From NCBI GenBank assembly GCA_964549765.1, contig CAZJWR010000026.1, positions 1-46,554 on the forward strand: a DNA stretch of 46,554 bases, written 5' to 3'. The notes beneath the pieces are model-generated. The model searched no databases. It was given only the letters and a program-made list of their open reading frames with translations, and was not told the DNA's origin. Positions within the stretch are counted from its first letter, which is position 1. Every line of letters begins with the position of its first letter. Positions 1 to 8,114 of this stretch are shown here, in pieces. Origin of the DNA: CAZJWR01 sp964549765 (GTDB taxonomy: Bacteria > Zixibacteria > MSB-5A5 > GN15 > JAAZOE01). A program made the translations under genes and the position numbers.

Positions 1-358
1 AGTGTAACCGGATCGGAAGACTGAGGATCACATAAATTTGGGGGAGTGATATCGGTGCCGCAATGGATTGAAAAATCCCGGTGAAAGCCGGGGCTTTCTT
101 ATAAGATGCAGGAGCTGCTCCCTTGAACGAAGCAAGAAATCCTGATTACTGATTAAGCTTTACCCCTGTGTGATGTGGTCTCCTGGGTCCGGATTCCGAG
201 ATACTCGTCTTGGCCGACTAAATCTCCGTGGTAGCCGTTTCTCATTTGCATCCATTTAGATAGCGCTTTTGGTCTGTTAGCCACGCTATCGAGCTTTGCC
301 GCGATGAAACAAAACGACGGCGCATGCGTCCAATATGGTATGAACAAACCCTGTTTGA
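1..358. other. Intergenic start of window, no gene seen
   Basis: I see no convincing coding sequence here in any frame. The left edge could be the tail of a gene that lies outside the window, but all frames close quickly. The stretch contains one hairpin resembling a terminator (positions 76-100) and then about 250 bases of leader or promoter DNA for the gene that starts at 359. No clear -35/-10 pair could be picked out. Confidence 0.5.
76..100 (+). terminator. Possible Rho-independent terminator
   Basis: A 5-bp GC stem, CCCGG (77-81) and CCGGG (88-92), encloses a 6-base loop and is followed by the T-rich run GCTTTCTT. This may end transcription of a gene left of the window. The stem is short, so the call is tentative. 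Confidence 0.35.
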
Positions 359-1630
359 ATGGAGCAGAGTGTGAGACGCCTTTTTGGTCTGGTAATCCTC
401 GTCTCCTCAATCCTGAGTAGCATCATGGTATCGGCCCAAGACACGGGTGTCTTCGAAGTCACTCAGCTAACCGATCAAATTTACAGGTTGACTACCGATG
501 AAGGAGCGTACACTACCAATGTTCTAGTGTTTACAGGCGACGATGGTCTCTTGCTGGTTGACACGAACACGGATGAAAACGCCGAGGAGCTTAAAAAGGT
601 GGTTGAGTCCTTCGGTAAGGGAGCCCCCAAGTATATCATCAACACGCACCGGCATGTCGAGCATGTCGGCGGAAATGCCATCTTTGGGCCGTCACCGGTC
701 ATCATAGCTCATTCTTTAGTGCCGCAAAAACTACGCAGCGGCAGCTATCTATTCGACGAATTCCCTGATGAAACATTTCCCGATATTACTTTCACGGATT
801 CACTCACTTTATTCTTCAACGGGGAGGAAATCAGGTTGCTGTCAATGGCGGGCAGCCATGACGATAATGAGATTATGGTTCATTTTACGAAGTCAAAAGT
901 CGTCCACCTGAGTTCTTTGATAAACGGGATGAACTTCCCGTCGGTAGATTCCGACGGAAATGCCCTACTGTTTGATACAATGCTGACTCGAGCGATCGAT
1001 CTACTCCCCGAGGATGTCATTATCGTTTCCGGACACAACGGTCTCGCGTCCTGGCAGGATCTTCACACTTACCGGAAAATGATTAGAGAAACAACGGCGA
1101 TTGTCAGAGCCGGGTTGGATTCAGGAAAAGATATTGCGACGCTGCAGGAGGAAAAGGTCCTGGCAGACTTCGAAGCCTTCAACCATAGTTATGTCAGCCC
1201 CGAGCGTTGGATCAAGTATCTCGCGGACGCCATCAATAACGAAAATCACCCGAAAATTAAGAAAAAGAAAATATTTGAACCCATATACTTTGCTCTACAG
1301 GACGGTGGAGCCGCAAAAGCTATTCGGACATATTTTGAAATCAAAAATGATTCTGGCGAGACGTATGAGATCGATGAAATGGCCTTGCTGGTGATCGGCG
1401 ACAAACTGCTACACAAGAGCAACCCGACGACTGCCATCGAGATTCTCAAGCTGTTTATTCAGGAGTATTCGCAGGCAAGCTACACGTACTACGCCCACTA
1501 CGATATAAGTGACGCTTACAGGAAACTTGGGAACAAAGATCTCGCCATGGAGCATTGCCGGAAAGCGCTGGAACTGCAACCGGATTTCGAAGCGGCAACG
1601 AAGCTTTTGAAGGAACTCGAAAAAATGTGA
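359..1630 (+). CDS. Exported metallo-beta-lactamase-fold protein with C-terminal TPR
   Basis: 423 aa. The N-terminus looks like a cleavable signal peptide: basic residues, then a hydrophobic stretch ending in VSAQ at about residue 26. Residues 35-230 follow the MBL-fold hydrolase plan. The metal-binding motif reads H97-R-H99-V-E101-H102, so the usual HxHxDH Asp is Glu. The later 'GD' that carries the bridging aspartate is replaced by Ser185-Ser186 in VVHLSSL. H167 (GSHDD) and H226 (VSGHNG) remain. The last 80 residues form tetratricopeptide-like helices (ISDAYRKLGNKDLAMEHC). Families with this fold hydrolyse esters, thioesters or lactams in the periplasm. With the bridging Asp missing, this one may be inactive, bind one metal, or be a sensor or binding protein. 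Substrate unknown. The next gene is convergent, so it is probably monocistronic. Confidence 0.8.
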   Translation: MEQSVRRLFGLVILVSSILSSIMVSAQDTGVFEVTQLTDQIYRLTTDEGAYTTNVLVFTGDDGLLLVDTNTDENAEELKKVVESFGKGAPKYIINTHRHVEHVGGNAIFGPSPVIIAHSLVPQKLRSGSYLFDEFPDETFPDITFTDSLTLFFNGEEIRLLSMAGSHDDNEIMVHFTKSKVVHLSSLINGMNFPSVDSDGNALLFDTMLTRAIDLLPEDVIIVSGHNGLASWQDLHTYRKMIRETTAIVRAGLDSGKDIATLQEEKVLADFEAFNHSYVSPERWIKYLADAINNENHPKIKKKKIFEPIYFALQDGGAAKAIRTYFEIKNDSGETYEIDEMALLVIGDKLLHKSNPTTAIEILKLFIQEYSQASYTYYAHYDISDAYRKLGNKDLAMEHCRKALELQPDFEAATKLLKELEKM

Positions 1631-1804
1631 ACCGGCGATCTTTACTGAAGTTTGAGACTACTGTCACGCGGACGACCATATTTTTTTGCCCAAAAACCAA
1701 ACCCCGATTTGGGCCAGAATCCTGTCGATAATTGGGGAAATCACCATGTGAGCGGGCCGATTGAGTTGTGATAATCGTCTACTACGTCCCGCAGGGGCTG
1801 CCCG

Positions 1805-3163
1805 CTAACGATGCGCGACCATCAAAGCCGCGGGGCCCGGCAATCGCATCAGTTTTATTTCCGTGAAGCCGGTCGCTTTCAGCCACTCCGCGTACTCCTG
1901 TTCGCTGTACGATGAGCCTGCCCGTGTGCCGACCAGCATGTTCAATGCGAACAAGGCAGCGAATAGCGGCGAGGTTTTATCAGGGCCAAGAATGAAATCC
2001 TGAACAACTATCCTTCCCCCGGGGGATAACACCCCGAATGACTTTTGCAGGAGACTGATATTTTCCTGCGGACTGTTCATGTGGCATATGGCCGAAATGA
2101 AAATCATATCAAAATCTTGACCGAATTCATCCTTGCGAAAATCACCGACTCTGGTTTTGACCCGATCGGATACACCCGCCTTATCGATATGCTTTTGTGC
2201 AATCGGGATGACATCCGGAAGGTCGAACACCTCTGCCTGAAGCTGTTGATTCGCCTCGGCAAAAGCTATTGAATAGGCGCCGGACCCGCCGCCCACGTCC
2301 AGGACCTTTTTTATTCCATCGACACCGATAGCCCTCGCGACCTGCGACGCTCTTAGCGTGGCGTTTTTGTGCATGGCGGCAATAAAGGATACCGTCTGCT
2401 CTTTTGGCCGCTCAGGCCGTTCCTTATAGGTCATCGACGATCCCTTCCTGATGCATTCCGTCAGCGTGGACCATCGATCCCAAAGATTCACACTATGCAT
2501 AAGGCCGGCTCGTGAATCATCGGGAGAGCCGTCCATCAGATAACGTGCGGACAGGGCGGTATTATAAAATAGACCTTCTTTCTTCTCCAGCAGGTCAAGA
2601 GCCACCAACGCGTTCAAGAACGTTTCCGCGGCCCTCGGGTCAATACCAACTCTTCCGGCAACGTCTTTAGCGCTTGCCTTTTGGTCTACCGCCGTGAAAA
2701 TGTCCAGCTCCACCGCTGAAAGAATCACGCGACTGATCTGAAATCCCCGGATTCTCTGCGTCAGGTCATCGGGCAAGGCGCCGGCCGCATCATTGGCTTT
2801 GAAAGCCGCCAGCATCCTTTTCTTATTGCCGTCTATCTCGGCTTTCATGGCGGCCGGGTCGTTGTTGGCCAGACGCTCCACGATTCTGCCGGATTGAAAA
2901 TGTTCGCTGACAATCTCAGGGACATCGTCCACCGTCACGCCGGAATACCAGACACCGTCGGGGTAGACCACCATATTGGGCCCTCGCTCGCACAAGCCGA
3001 TCGAACCGCAGGTTGTAATCTGAACGGAATCGCCCAGGCCTTTTTTCATTATCTCCGCCCTCAGGCGATCGATTAACTTGTCGGAACCGTGAGCAGAGCA
3101 GCTCGGCACTCCTTCCGGCTTCTTCTGGTTACAGACATAAACATGATACTGATAGGCTTCCAT
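1805..3163 (-). CDS. [2Fe-2S] ferredoxin domain fused to an O-methyltransferase
   Basis: About 452 aa. I chose ATG at 3163 because AGGGAG lies 8 bases upstream; an upstream ATG at 3190 would add 9 residues. Residues 1-95 are a thioredoxin-like [2Fe-2S] ferredoxin with Cys11, Cys22, Cys52 and Cys58, followed by the family-typical ERGPNMVVYPDGVWY. The third cysteine sits two residues ahead of its usual place in GCLGLC-type relatives (Ser54 is there instead). After a helical linker, residues ~140-230 resemble the dimerisation winged-helix of plant/bacterial O-methyltransferases. Residues ~270-450 are the SAM-binding Rossmann domain (VLDVGGGSGAYSIAFA, then DLPDVIPIA). A hydroxylated small-molecule acceptor is expected. 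The fused iron-sulphur domain suggests redox coupling or redox gating, which is an inference. It stands alone between convergent and decayed neighbours. Confidence 0.85.
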   Translation of the reverse strand: MEAYQYHVYVCNQKKPEGVPSCSAHGSDKLIDRLRAEIMKKGLGDSVQITTCGSIGLCERGPNMVVYPDGVWYSGVTVDDVPEIVSEHFQSGRIVERLANNDPAAMKAEIDGNKKRMLAAFKANDAAGALPDDLTQRIRGFQISRVILSAVELDIFTAVDQKASAKDVAGRVGIDPRAAETFLNALVALDLLEKKEGLFYNTALSARYLMDGSPDDSRAGLMHSVNLWDRWSTLTECIRKGSSMTYKERPERPKEQTVSFIAAMHKNATLRASQVARAIGVDGIKKVLDVGGGSGAYSIAFAEANQQLQAEVFDLPDVIPIAQKHIDKAGVSDRVKTRVGDFRKDEFGQDFDMIFISAICHMNSPQENISLLQKSFGVLSPGGRIVVQDFILGPDKTSPLFAALFALNMLVGTRAGSSYSEQEYAEWLKATGFTEIKLMRLPGPAALMVAHR

Positions 3164-3190
3164 CGATAAACTCCCTTGCGAATAGTCCAT

Positions 3191-3555
3191 CCGTTCTCAC
3201 AGTTATCAAAACATCAGCCATATAACTGCTGCCGGCCCGTTTCGCGAGCCAACAAATGCAACCATCATAGCTTGCTACGCCGAAACGGCATCCAAATTTG
3301 AAAATAATGCTTGTCGGGAGGCTCCAGGAATGGAGGCGGATATCATCGCCGATGAATAACAATATTTCTCTGCCGAAAAAACGGGGTTTGGGTTTAAATC
3401 GAAATCAGGCTAATAGTCCGGCGAATTAAGGTATATCCGGGTCTTGCGAGTTGTGAGTATCGTTTCCTATGATCCGTCGTGAATTTTGAAGGCCCCGATT
3501 TTTCCCGAAGCCTTCGTTGTTTCCATCAGTATCATTAGGTCTGATCGGTGAGACA
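3191..3555. other. Intergenic region without a gene
   Basis: This is upstream DNA of the ferredoxin-methyltransferase and downstream DNA of the decayed gene at 3556. It has no convincing ORF. It carries a CGGGGTTTGGGTTT sequence at 3382-3395 that partly matches, in the opposite orientation, a sequence at 1693-1706 beyond the far end of the methyltransferase gene. I could not identify a promoter with confidence. Confidence 0.4.
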
Positions 3556-4305
3556 TCACTTTAACAACAGCATCTTCTTCGTCTCGACGTGTTCCCCGGC
3601 CTGGAAACGATAAAAATAGACACCGGTGGCGACGGATTGACCGCCGCCGTCCGTTCCATCCCAAATTACTGTGTACGACCCGGCTGATTCTTCGCGATCA
3701 ACCAGCGTCCGCACCTTTTGACCGGCGATGTTGTACATCTCAATGATCACTTGACACCGTTCCGAAATGCTGTACTCAATAGTTGTCACCGGATTGAAGG
3801 GGTTCGGGTAATTCTGTGACAGCTCAAACTGATAAGGCATATTCTCGCCATGTTCATTGTCGCCAACGTCGGTAATTATATCGTTCGTGAAAGCGGCGTA
3901 TACTCCCGGCTGAGTTATTGAGGCGTAGACAGCGTTGTCGGCGGTATCGACCGTGCCGCTAATACTCTGCCAGCCAGTGGAAACATCAACCCAATGGTAG
4001 ACGGCCAGCGAAACTTCATCACCGAGGTATGTGTCTCCCAGTCGCAAGTCGGCGTCGTCATAACGGATCACCACTTCATTATTACCCGTCAGAGCAATAT
4101 CGGGGTAGAGGGAAAGGCAATGCGACTGCCCGGCTTGAACGGCATGCGCATCCAGCCCGGTCCGAACGACAGGATACGGGGAAGAAAGAATAATGGATTT
4201 GACCGGAGAAGTGTTCGCCGAATCAAGCATGAATCTACATTGCCCGTCAGGCCCGAATAAACAAATAGTTGATTGATCGTGGCCGATGTATCCAGGGGGT
4301 TGCAA
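3556..4305 (-). pseudogene. C-terminal remnant of a secreted protein with type IX-like sorting tail
   Basis: The reading frame gives about 249 residues, but it has no signal peptide and no natural start. It opens at a TTG just after an in-frame TGA (4318-4320), so the 5' part of the gene is missing. The middle is a beta-rich extracellular-type region (for example TGWQSISGTVDTADNAVYAS). The last ~85 residues are a FlgD-like/type IX secretion tail with QNYPNPFNPVTTIEYSI and an ending ATGVYFYRF...KKMLLLK. Homologous sequence seems to stop near 4255-4270, exactly where an unrelated truncated gene begins on the opposite strand. Either a rearrangement removed both N-termini or the assembly is chimeric here. 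In life the full protein would be a large exported, surface-bound protein. Confidence 0.7.
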
Positions 4306-4743
4306 GTGATCGATATCTCAGACCCCTCCAGTCCCGTTCTGGCGGGAGGCTTTGACATGCCGGGAGATCCCTACGGCGTGTTCGTTTCCGGCCAATATGC
4401 TTATATGGCCGATCACTATTCACTGACCATTCTGAAACCTCCGCCGGTGCTCGATGTGTCGGAGGAAGAGACTCTTCCCGTGCTTTTCTCTTTGGAACAG
4501 AACTATCCTAATCCGTTCAACCCGACGACTGAAATCGCATTCACTCTGCCGAAGGCGTCTCGGGTACTGCTGGAGGTGTTCAACCTGTTGGGTTAGCGGG
4601 TGGCGGTCCTAGCCGACGGCCGGTATCCGGCCGGTGCGCATAAATTGATGCGGGATGCCTCGGGATATGCCACGGGAATGTATTTATATCGTCTGGCGAC
4701 CGATAGCGGGGAGGAGTCGAAAAAAATGCTGTTGCTCAAGTAG
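4273..4743 (+). pseudogene. Broken LVIVD-repeat surface protein fragment with sorting tail
   Basis: The frame begins right after a TGA at 4270-4272 and has no signal peptide. Its first residues (GLQVIDISDPSSPVLAGGF) are a typical LVIVD beta-propeller repeat. A sorting tail with QNYPNPFNPTTEIAFTL follows. A TAG at 4594-4596 interrupts the tail at LLG*RVAVLADG, where relatives carry Gln, so a CAG-to-TAG change is likely. The frame then continues intact to GMYLYRLATDSG...KKMLLLK and a final stop at 4741-4743. The gene has therefore lost its 5' part and also carries a nonsense mutation. It meets the opposite-strand remnant (3556-4305) head to head near 4265. Confidence 0.75.
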
Positions 4744-5164
4744 ACGATTTCAGCGGCTTGTGCAGAGGCTTCTCTATATGCCGACCAGAGGAATTGAGGG
4801 CTGGGCAGTCGATGCGGCATTATCTTAGGCCCCAGGCCGCGATATAATTGGCATCATGTTTCCAGCGTGCGAGAACCGTCCTCCGGCTATGAATTCGTCG
4901 TCATAGAGGGTTTGCGTACCGATGATGCCGTCGGTGCCAGCCCCGAGTGGCATCCGCGACGTCCCGTCCCGGGCATTCGTACGTCGCTTAACATATGAAC
5001 GATCCTCTCCAGAAAAACAATCCAAATCATTCGTTGGCCCAATTCAGGTTTCCCGTAACGAGGATTTTTTGCTGGCATATTATTGACTACTATGGTAAGT
5101 ATGACAAAAGATGATTGCGGTCATACCTCATGATGATGAATGACAAAACCGGGAAAGTGATAAA
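4744..5164. other. Intergenic region with decayed coding DNA
   Basis: No intact gene is seen. Positions 4828-4976 on the minus strand hold a recognisable but frameshifted fragment of a repeat protein, listed separately. The remaining ~190 bases lead to the PLP-enzyme gene at 5165. A short ATTGACTACTATGG stretch at 5082-5095 looks like a -35 region, but no good -10 follows at the right distance. Confidence 0.45.
4828..4976 (-). pseudogene. Decayed fragment of an LIAGG-type repeat protein
   Basis: Reading the minus strand gives RDGTSRMPLGAGTDGII, then LYDDEFIAGGRFSHAGN. After a one-base frame change near 4850 it gives NYIAAWGL. This matches the repeat unit seen in many FCB exported proteins, roughly WDG-S-W-PLG-G-D, L-VYDDELIAGG-FT-AGG, NYIA-WDG. 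Two tryptophans of the consensus appear mutated to arginine. The piece is about one repeat long with no start or sorting tail, so it is a remnant. Identification rests on pattern recall of the repeat, not on a search. Confidence 0.5.
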
Positions 5165-6115
5165 ATGGATATCGGCGCGAATATCCTCAATGCTGTCGGG
5201 AATACGTCTCTGGTGCAACTGCATCGTGTCGTTCCTCCCGATTGCGCGAAAATCTTCGTCAAGCTGGAGTGGGAAAACCCGACCGGCAGCATGAAAGACC
5301 GGGCGGCTCAGGCGATGATTTCACGGGCCGAAGAGGACGGACGGCTAAAACCGGGGGATACCATCGTCGAATACACCGGCGGCAGCACCGGCATCTCGCT
5401 CGCTCTGGTCTGCGTCGCAAAAGGATATCGCCTCCACATCGTTTCTTCCGACGCCTTCAGCAAGGATAAACTGCGCCATATGGCGGCGTTGGGTGCAAAA
5501 CTAACGATGGTTCCCAGCGAGGGCGGCCTGACAACGAAGAAGTTGATCTTGGATATGATCGAAGCCGCCAGAGAAATCAGTCGTCAGCCGCATACATACT
5601 GGACCGACCAGCTCAACAATGCTGACAGCATTTCGGGATATTTCCCCATGGCCGAGGAAATCTGGACGCAGACCGACGGAAAACTCGATGCCTTCGTCCA
5701 CAGCGTCGGTACTGCGGCCTCGTCGCGCGGAGTGGCGACGGTGCTGAAGCGGCACAATCCGAAAATTCGATGTATCGCTGTGGAACCGGCCGAATCGGCC
5801 GTACTATCGGGCGGTCAGCCGGGGCCCCATAAGATCGAGGGCGTGGGGATCGGCTATATGCCGCCGCTATGGGATCCCGGTCTGATCGATGAAATCATCG
5901 CCGTGAAAACGGAAGATGCCAAGGCAATGGCCCGGCGGATGGCTTTGGAAGAAGGATTATTCGCAGGAACGTCTTCGGGCGCGAATGTCGTAGCGGCAAT
6001 TCATATCGCCCAGAGATTGGGTCCCGACGCTCGCATCGCGACGCTGATGGTGGATTCCGGCCTGAAATACCTCAGCACGGATGTTTACGGAAACGCCGAA
6101 TCGGTAGCAAAATGA
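5165..6115 (+). CDS. Cysteine synthase-family PLP-dependent enzyme
   Basis: 316 aa, the usual length for CysK/CysM-type enzymes (fold type II). The PLP lysine is K44 in NPTGSMKDRAA. The phosphate-binding loop is TGGSTG, close to the T-S-G-N-T motif of CysK but with Gly-Ser in place of Asn. The end has GLFAGTSSGAN (usually G-I-SSGA) and GLKYLSTDVYGN, a C-terminal hallmark of cysteine synthases. Such enzymes replace the O-acetyl or other beta-substituent of serine derivatives with sulphide or another nucleophile. The substrate here is not determined, because the altered TGGSTG loop departs from the strict CysK consensus. The start is an ATG with a weak leader (GTGATAAA). No sulphur-metabolism genes lie next to it. 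Confidence 0.85.
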   Translation: MDIGANILNAVGNTSLVQLHRVVPPDCAKIFVKLEWENPTGSMKDRAAQAMISRAEEDGRLKPGDTIVEYTGGSTGISLALVCVAKGYRLHIVSSDAFSKDKLRHMAALGAKLTMVPSEGGLTTKKLILDMIEAAREISRQPHTYWTDQLNNADSISGYFPMAEEIWTQTDGKLDAFVHSVGTAASSRGVATVLKRHNPKIRCIAVEPAESAVLSGGQPGPHKIEGVGIGYMPPLWDPGLIDEIIAVKTEDAKAMARRMALEEGLFAGTSSGANVVAAIHIAQRLGPDARIATLMVDSGLKYLSTDVYGNAESVAK

Positions 6116-6281
6116 GAAGACTCGGCCACATCCAATAGGGCCCCATCTGAACGGAGGACTCTATCGAAGGCGATATTTCGATTGCTCGAATTCTCTTATC
6201 CGACAGGTTAACCCGTAATTGGGTGAGATCAAATAGGGCGGAGTGTAATCGAACTCGGGCGAACAAATCAGGAGAACAGCC

Positions 6282-6875
6282 ATGTTTCATGATATAAACC
6301 CGCAGATACTGGCCAGGATGAGGAGGCTTGAAGCGCAGGACGCGAAAGACCGGCAGGATGGCACTCCACAATATCGACGGCTGCGCCAGGTCACGCAGGA
6401 AACCGGCCGTTTCCTGGCCTTATTGACCGCTTCCGCCCCCGCCGGAGAAATCATCGAAATCGGGACAAGCGGCGGCTATTCGACCCTCTGGCTGATCGTC
6501 GCGTGCAGGGAGTCCAATCGGCAGGTGACGACATTCGAGATTCTCAGTGACAAAGTTGTAATTGGCCGTGAGACATTTCGTCTCGCCGGAGTGGAGAACC
6601 GGGTAAATCTCGTCCACGGTGACGCAAAAGAGGTATTGAAGACGCATAACGGCATTGCCTTCTGCTTTCTCGATTCGGGAAAAGAAGATTATAGGGCTCT
6701 TTACGATATCGTAGTTCCCCGTCTGGTTCCCGGCGGTCTTCTGGTTGCCGACAACGTGATCAGCCACGCCGAACAACTCCGATCATTCATCGGCCATGTG
6801 GAGGCTGACGAACGTGTCGACAGCGTGATTGTCCCGATCGGAAAGGGAGAGCTCGTGTGTCGAAAAATTCATTAG
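6282..6875 (+). CDS. SAM-dependent O-methyltransferase, CCoAOMT/COMT-like
   Basis: 197 aa. The start ATG is preceded by TCAGGAGAACAGCC, a good ribosome site. The SAM motif IIEIGTSGGYSTLWL lies at residues ~58-72. Motif LDSGKEDYRALYDIVVPRL is followed by GGLLVADNVISHAEQ, matching the D-x-D/D-N metal and substrate signature of small class I cation-dependent O-methyltransferases (COG4122). The usual FIDADK reads FLDSGK here, so one metal-binding Asp is not where expected. It probably methylates a small catechol-like hydroxyl compound; the target is unknown. It follows the PLP enzyme by 166 bases without clear signs of an operon. Confidence 0.8.
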   Translation: MFHDINPQILARMRRLEAQDAKDRQDGTPQYRRLRQVTQETGRFLALLTASAPAGEIIEIGTSGGYSTLWLIVACRESNRQVTTFEILSDKVVIGRETFRLAGVENRVNLVHGDAKEVLKTHNGIAFCFLDSGKEDYRALYDIVVPRLVPGGLLVADNVISHAEQLRSFIGHVEADERVDSVIVPIGKGELVCRKIH

Positions 6876-6944
6876 CGGGCAGGGTGAAAACATAGGACCG
6901 GCTCCTCCGCGCCCTCGAGCCGGACGAGATAAAAAGTAGCAGCG

Positions 6945-6969
6945 ATTTAATTTATCCATCTAATTAAAT
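6945..6969. promoter_or_regulatory. AT-rich inverted repeat upstream of SnoaL-like gene
   Basis: ATTTAATT (6945-6952) and AATTAAAT (6962-6969) form a perfect 8-bp inverted repeat with a 9-base spacer, about 85 bases upstream of the start at 7055. The spacing of half sites suits a dimeric regulator. No regulator gene lies next to it, and an AT-rich repeat may arise by chance. Confidence 0.3.
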
Positions 6970-7054
6970 TACGCAATATCACGTACAAATATAGAAGCGC
7001 CGTCGACAAGGCGGCAGCATCTTCCTGCAATCTGACAATGGAAAGGATAGTGAC

Positions 7055-7450
7055 ATGGGCAATAATCACTTACAAATGATGCGCGAAGGCTATGGCAATT
7101 TCGCCAAGGGGAATATCCCTGCCGTCCTTGCGATTTTTGATTCCGATATCGAGTGGACCGAGGCCGCGGGATTTCCCTATGGCGGAACGTATCGGGGTCC
7201 GGACGAAATAAACCGAGAAGTCTTCATGAAATTAGGCACAGAATGGGATGGATTCAGCGTTAAGGCACGTGAATTTCTTGATGCCGGGGAGAAAATTGTG
7301 GTTTTGGGCCAGTATAGTGGAACGTACAAAGCTACCGGTAAGAGTTTCGAAGCCGATTTTGCCCATGTATGGACGGTGCGGGGCGGCAAAGCTGTCAAGT
7401 TCGTCCAATATACGGACACCGCCTTGGTTCAAGAAGCGCTTTACAAGTAG
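7055..7450 (+). CDS. SnoaL/NTF2-like small protein
   Basis: 131 aa. The start ATG has GGAAAGGATAGTGAC just upstream. The sequence shows the SnoaL-like pattern: an N-terminal helix (GYGNFAKGNIPAVLAIFDSDIEWTE), a GGTYRGPDEI loop, then curved beta strands ending in FADAFAHVW-like residues (here ADFAHVWTVRGGKAVKF) and FVQYTDTALV. Members are cone-shaped proteins that act as isomerases, cyclases or stress-related binding proteins. This one is typical in length, and no catalytic identity can be deduced. It faces the convergent gene at 7538. Confidence 0.75.
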   Translation: MGNNHLQMMREGYGNFAKGNIPAVLAIFDSDIEWTEAAGFPYGGTYRGPDEINREVFMKLGTEWDGFSVKAREFLDAGEKIVVLGQYSGTYKATGKSFEADFAHVWTVRGGKAVKFVQYTDTALVQEALYK

Positions 7451-7537
7451 TTATATCGTCCGGAGGGAATATCCTCCTGCGATTAAAACAGACTATTCAA
7501 CCGTCAGCTTATCCCGAAGAAACAATCGGGTCATCGC

Positions 7538-7816
7538 TCAACTGCCATGGTGGGTGAGCAACTCTTCGACTTGCTCAAGTGTGAACTTGCTCAACGCCAC
7601 CACGGTGGCGGCGTTTCGATAATACGGATGCAACTGGTTCCGCGCCTCCGACCGGGTATCCGCCTCGACGATTATCCACGCCTTGTGGACGCCGTCTTCG
7701 CAGCCGAAGTCGGCGTGCGTCAGGAAATGAGATCCGCTCTCGAGAAGGATTTTTACCGCGCGTATGCAGGCAATCTCATCCTCCTCGTGGGGCACCTCAA
7801 TAAGAAATCTGGCCAT
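7538..7816 (-). CDS. Small conserved-looking protein of unknown function
   Basis: 92 aa. I start it at ATG 7816, because AAAGGA lies 7 bases upstream and the preceding in-frame residues look non-coding. The product starts ARFLIEVPHEEDEIACIRAV and is rich in acidic and histidine residues. Its alternating strand-helix-strand pattern (FLIEVPHE, helix, THADFGCEDGVHKAWIIVEA, helix) suggests a single ferredoxin-like alpha/beta domain such as small stress-response dimers. I do not recognise the family. No signal peptide or membrane segment is seen. It is convergent with the SnoaL-like gene. Confidence 0.6.
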   Translation of the reverse strand: MARFLIEVPHEEDEIACIRAVKILLESGSHFLTHADFGCEDGVHKAWIIVEADTRSEARNQLHPYYRNAATVVALSKFTLEQVEELLTHHGS

Positions 7817-8114
7817 GTCATGCTTTCCTTTCTCTTCCGGCTGTCCGCCGTGCCCGGTAATCTTAGGGTGGTTGGCAAAAGTAGAAACCGCCGGTCGTGC
7901 GACAAAAGTAATTTTCGAAACCGTCCACCGTAATTTCACAGCCGACCGATTTTCCCTATATCTTATATACGGCGTCAGCCTTAAAAAGGATTACATTAGT
8001 CTCTGATTTCGAGCTGCCGGCGGACAAGAACACCGGCAACGTTCAAACTGAAATTGTCGAGACCGGAAAGATCTCCAGCCGTAGCAACAATTGATATATT
8101 CGTTGAGGAAGACC

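Noticed and set aside
1681..1715. Hairpin GCCCAAA/TTTGGGC as terminator of the MBL gene
   Set aside because: The loop is large and no T-run follows on the plus strand; the A-run lies on the wrong side.
7369..7557. Plus-strand ORF reading past the end of the SnoaL-like gene
   Set aside because: It lies in another frame, spans the gap between convergent genes and shows no start site or family signature.
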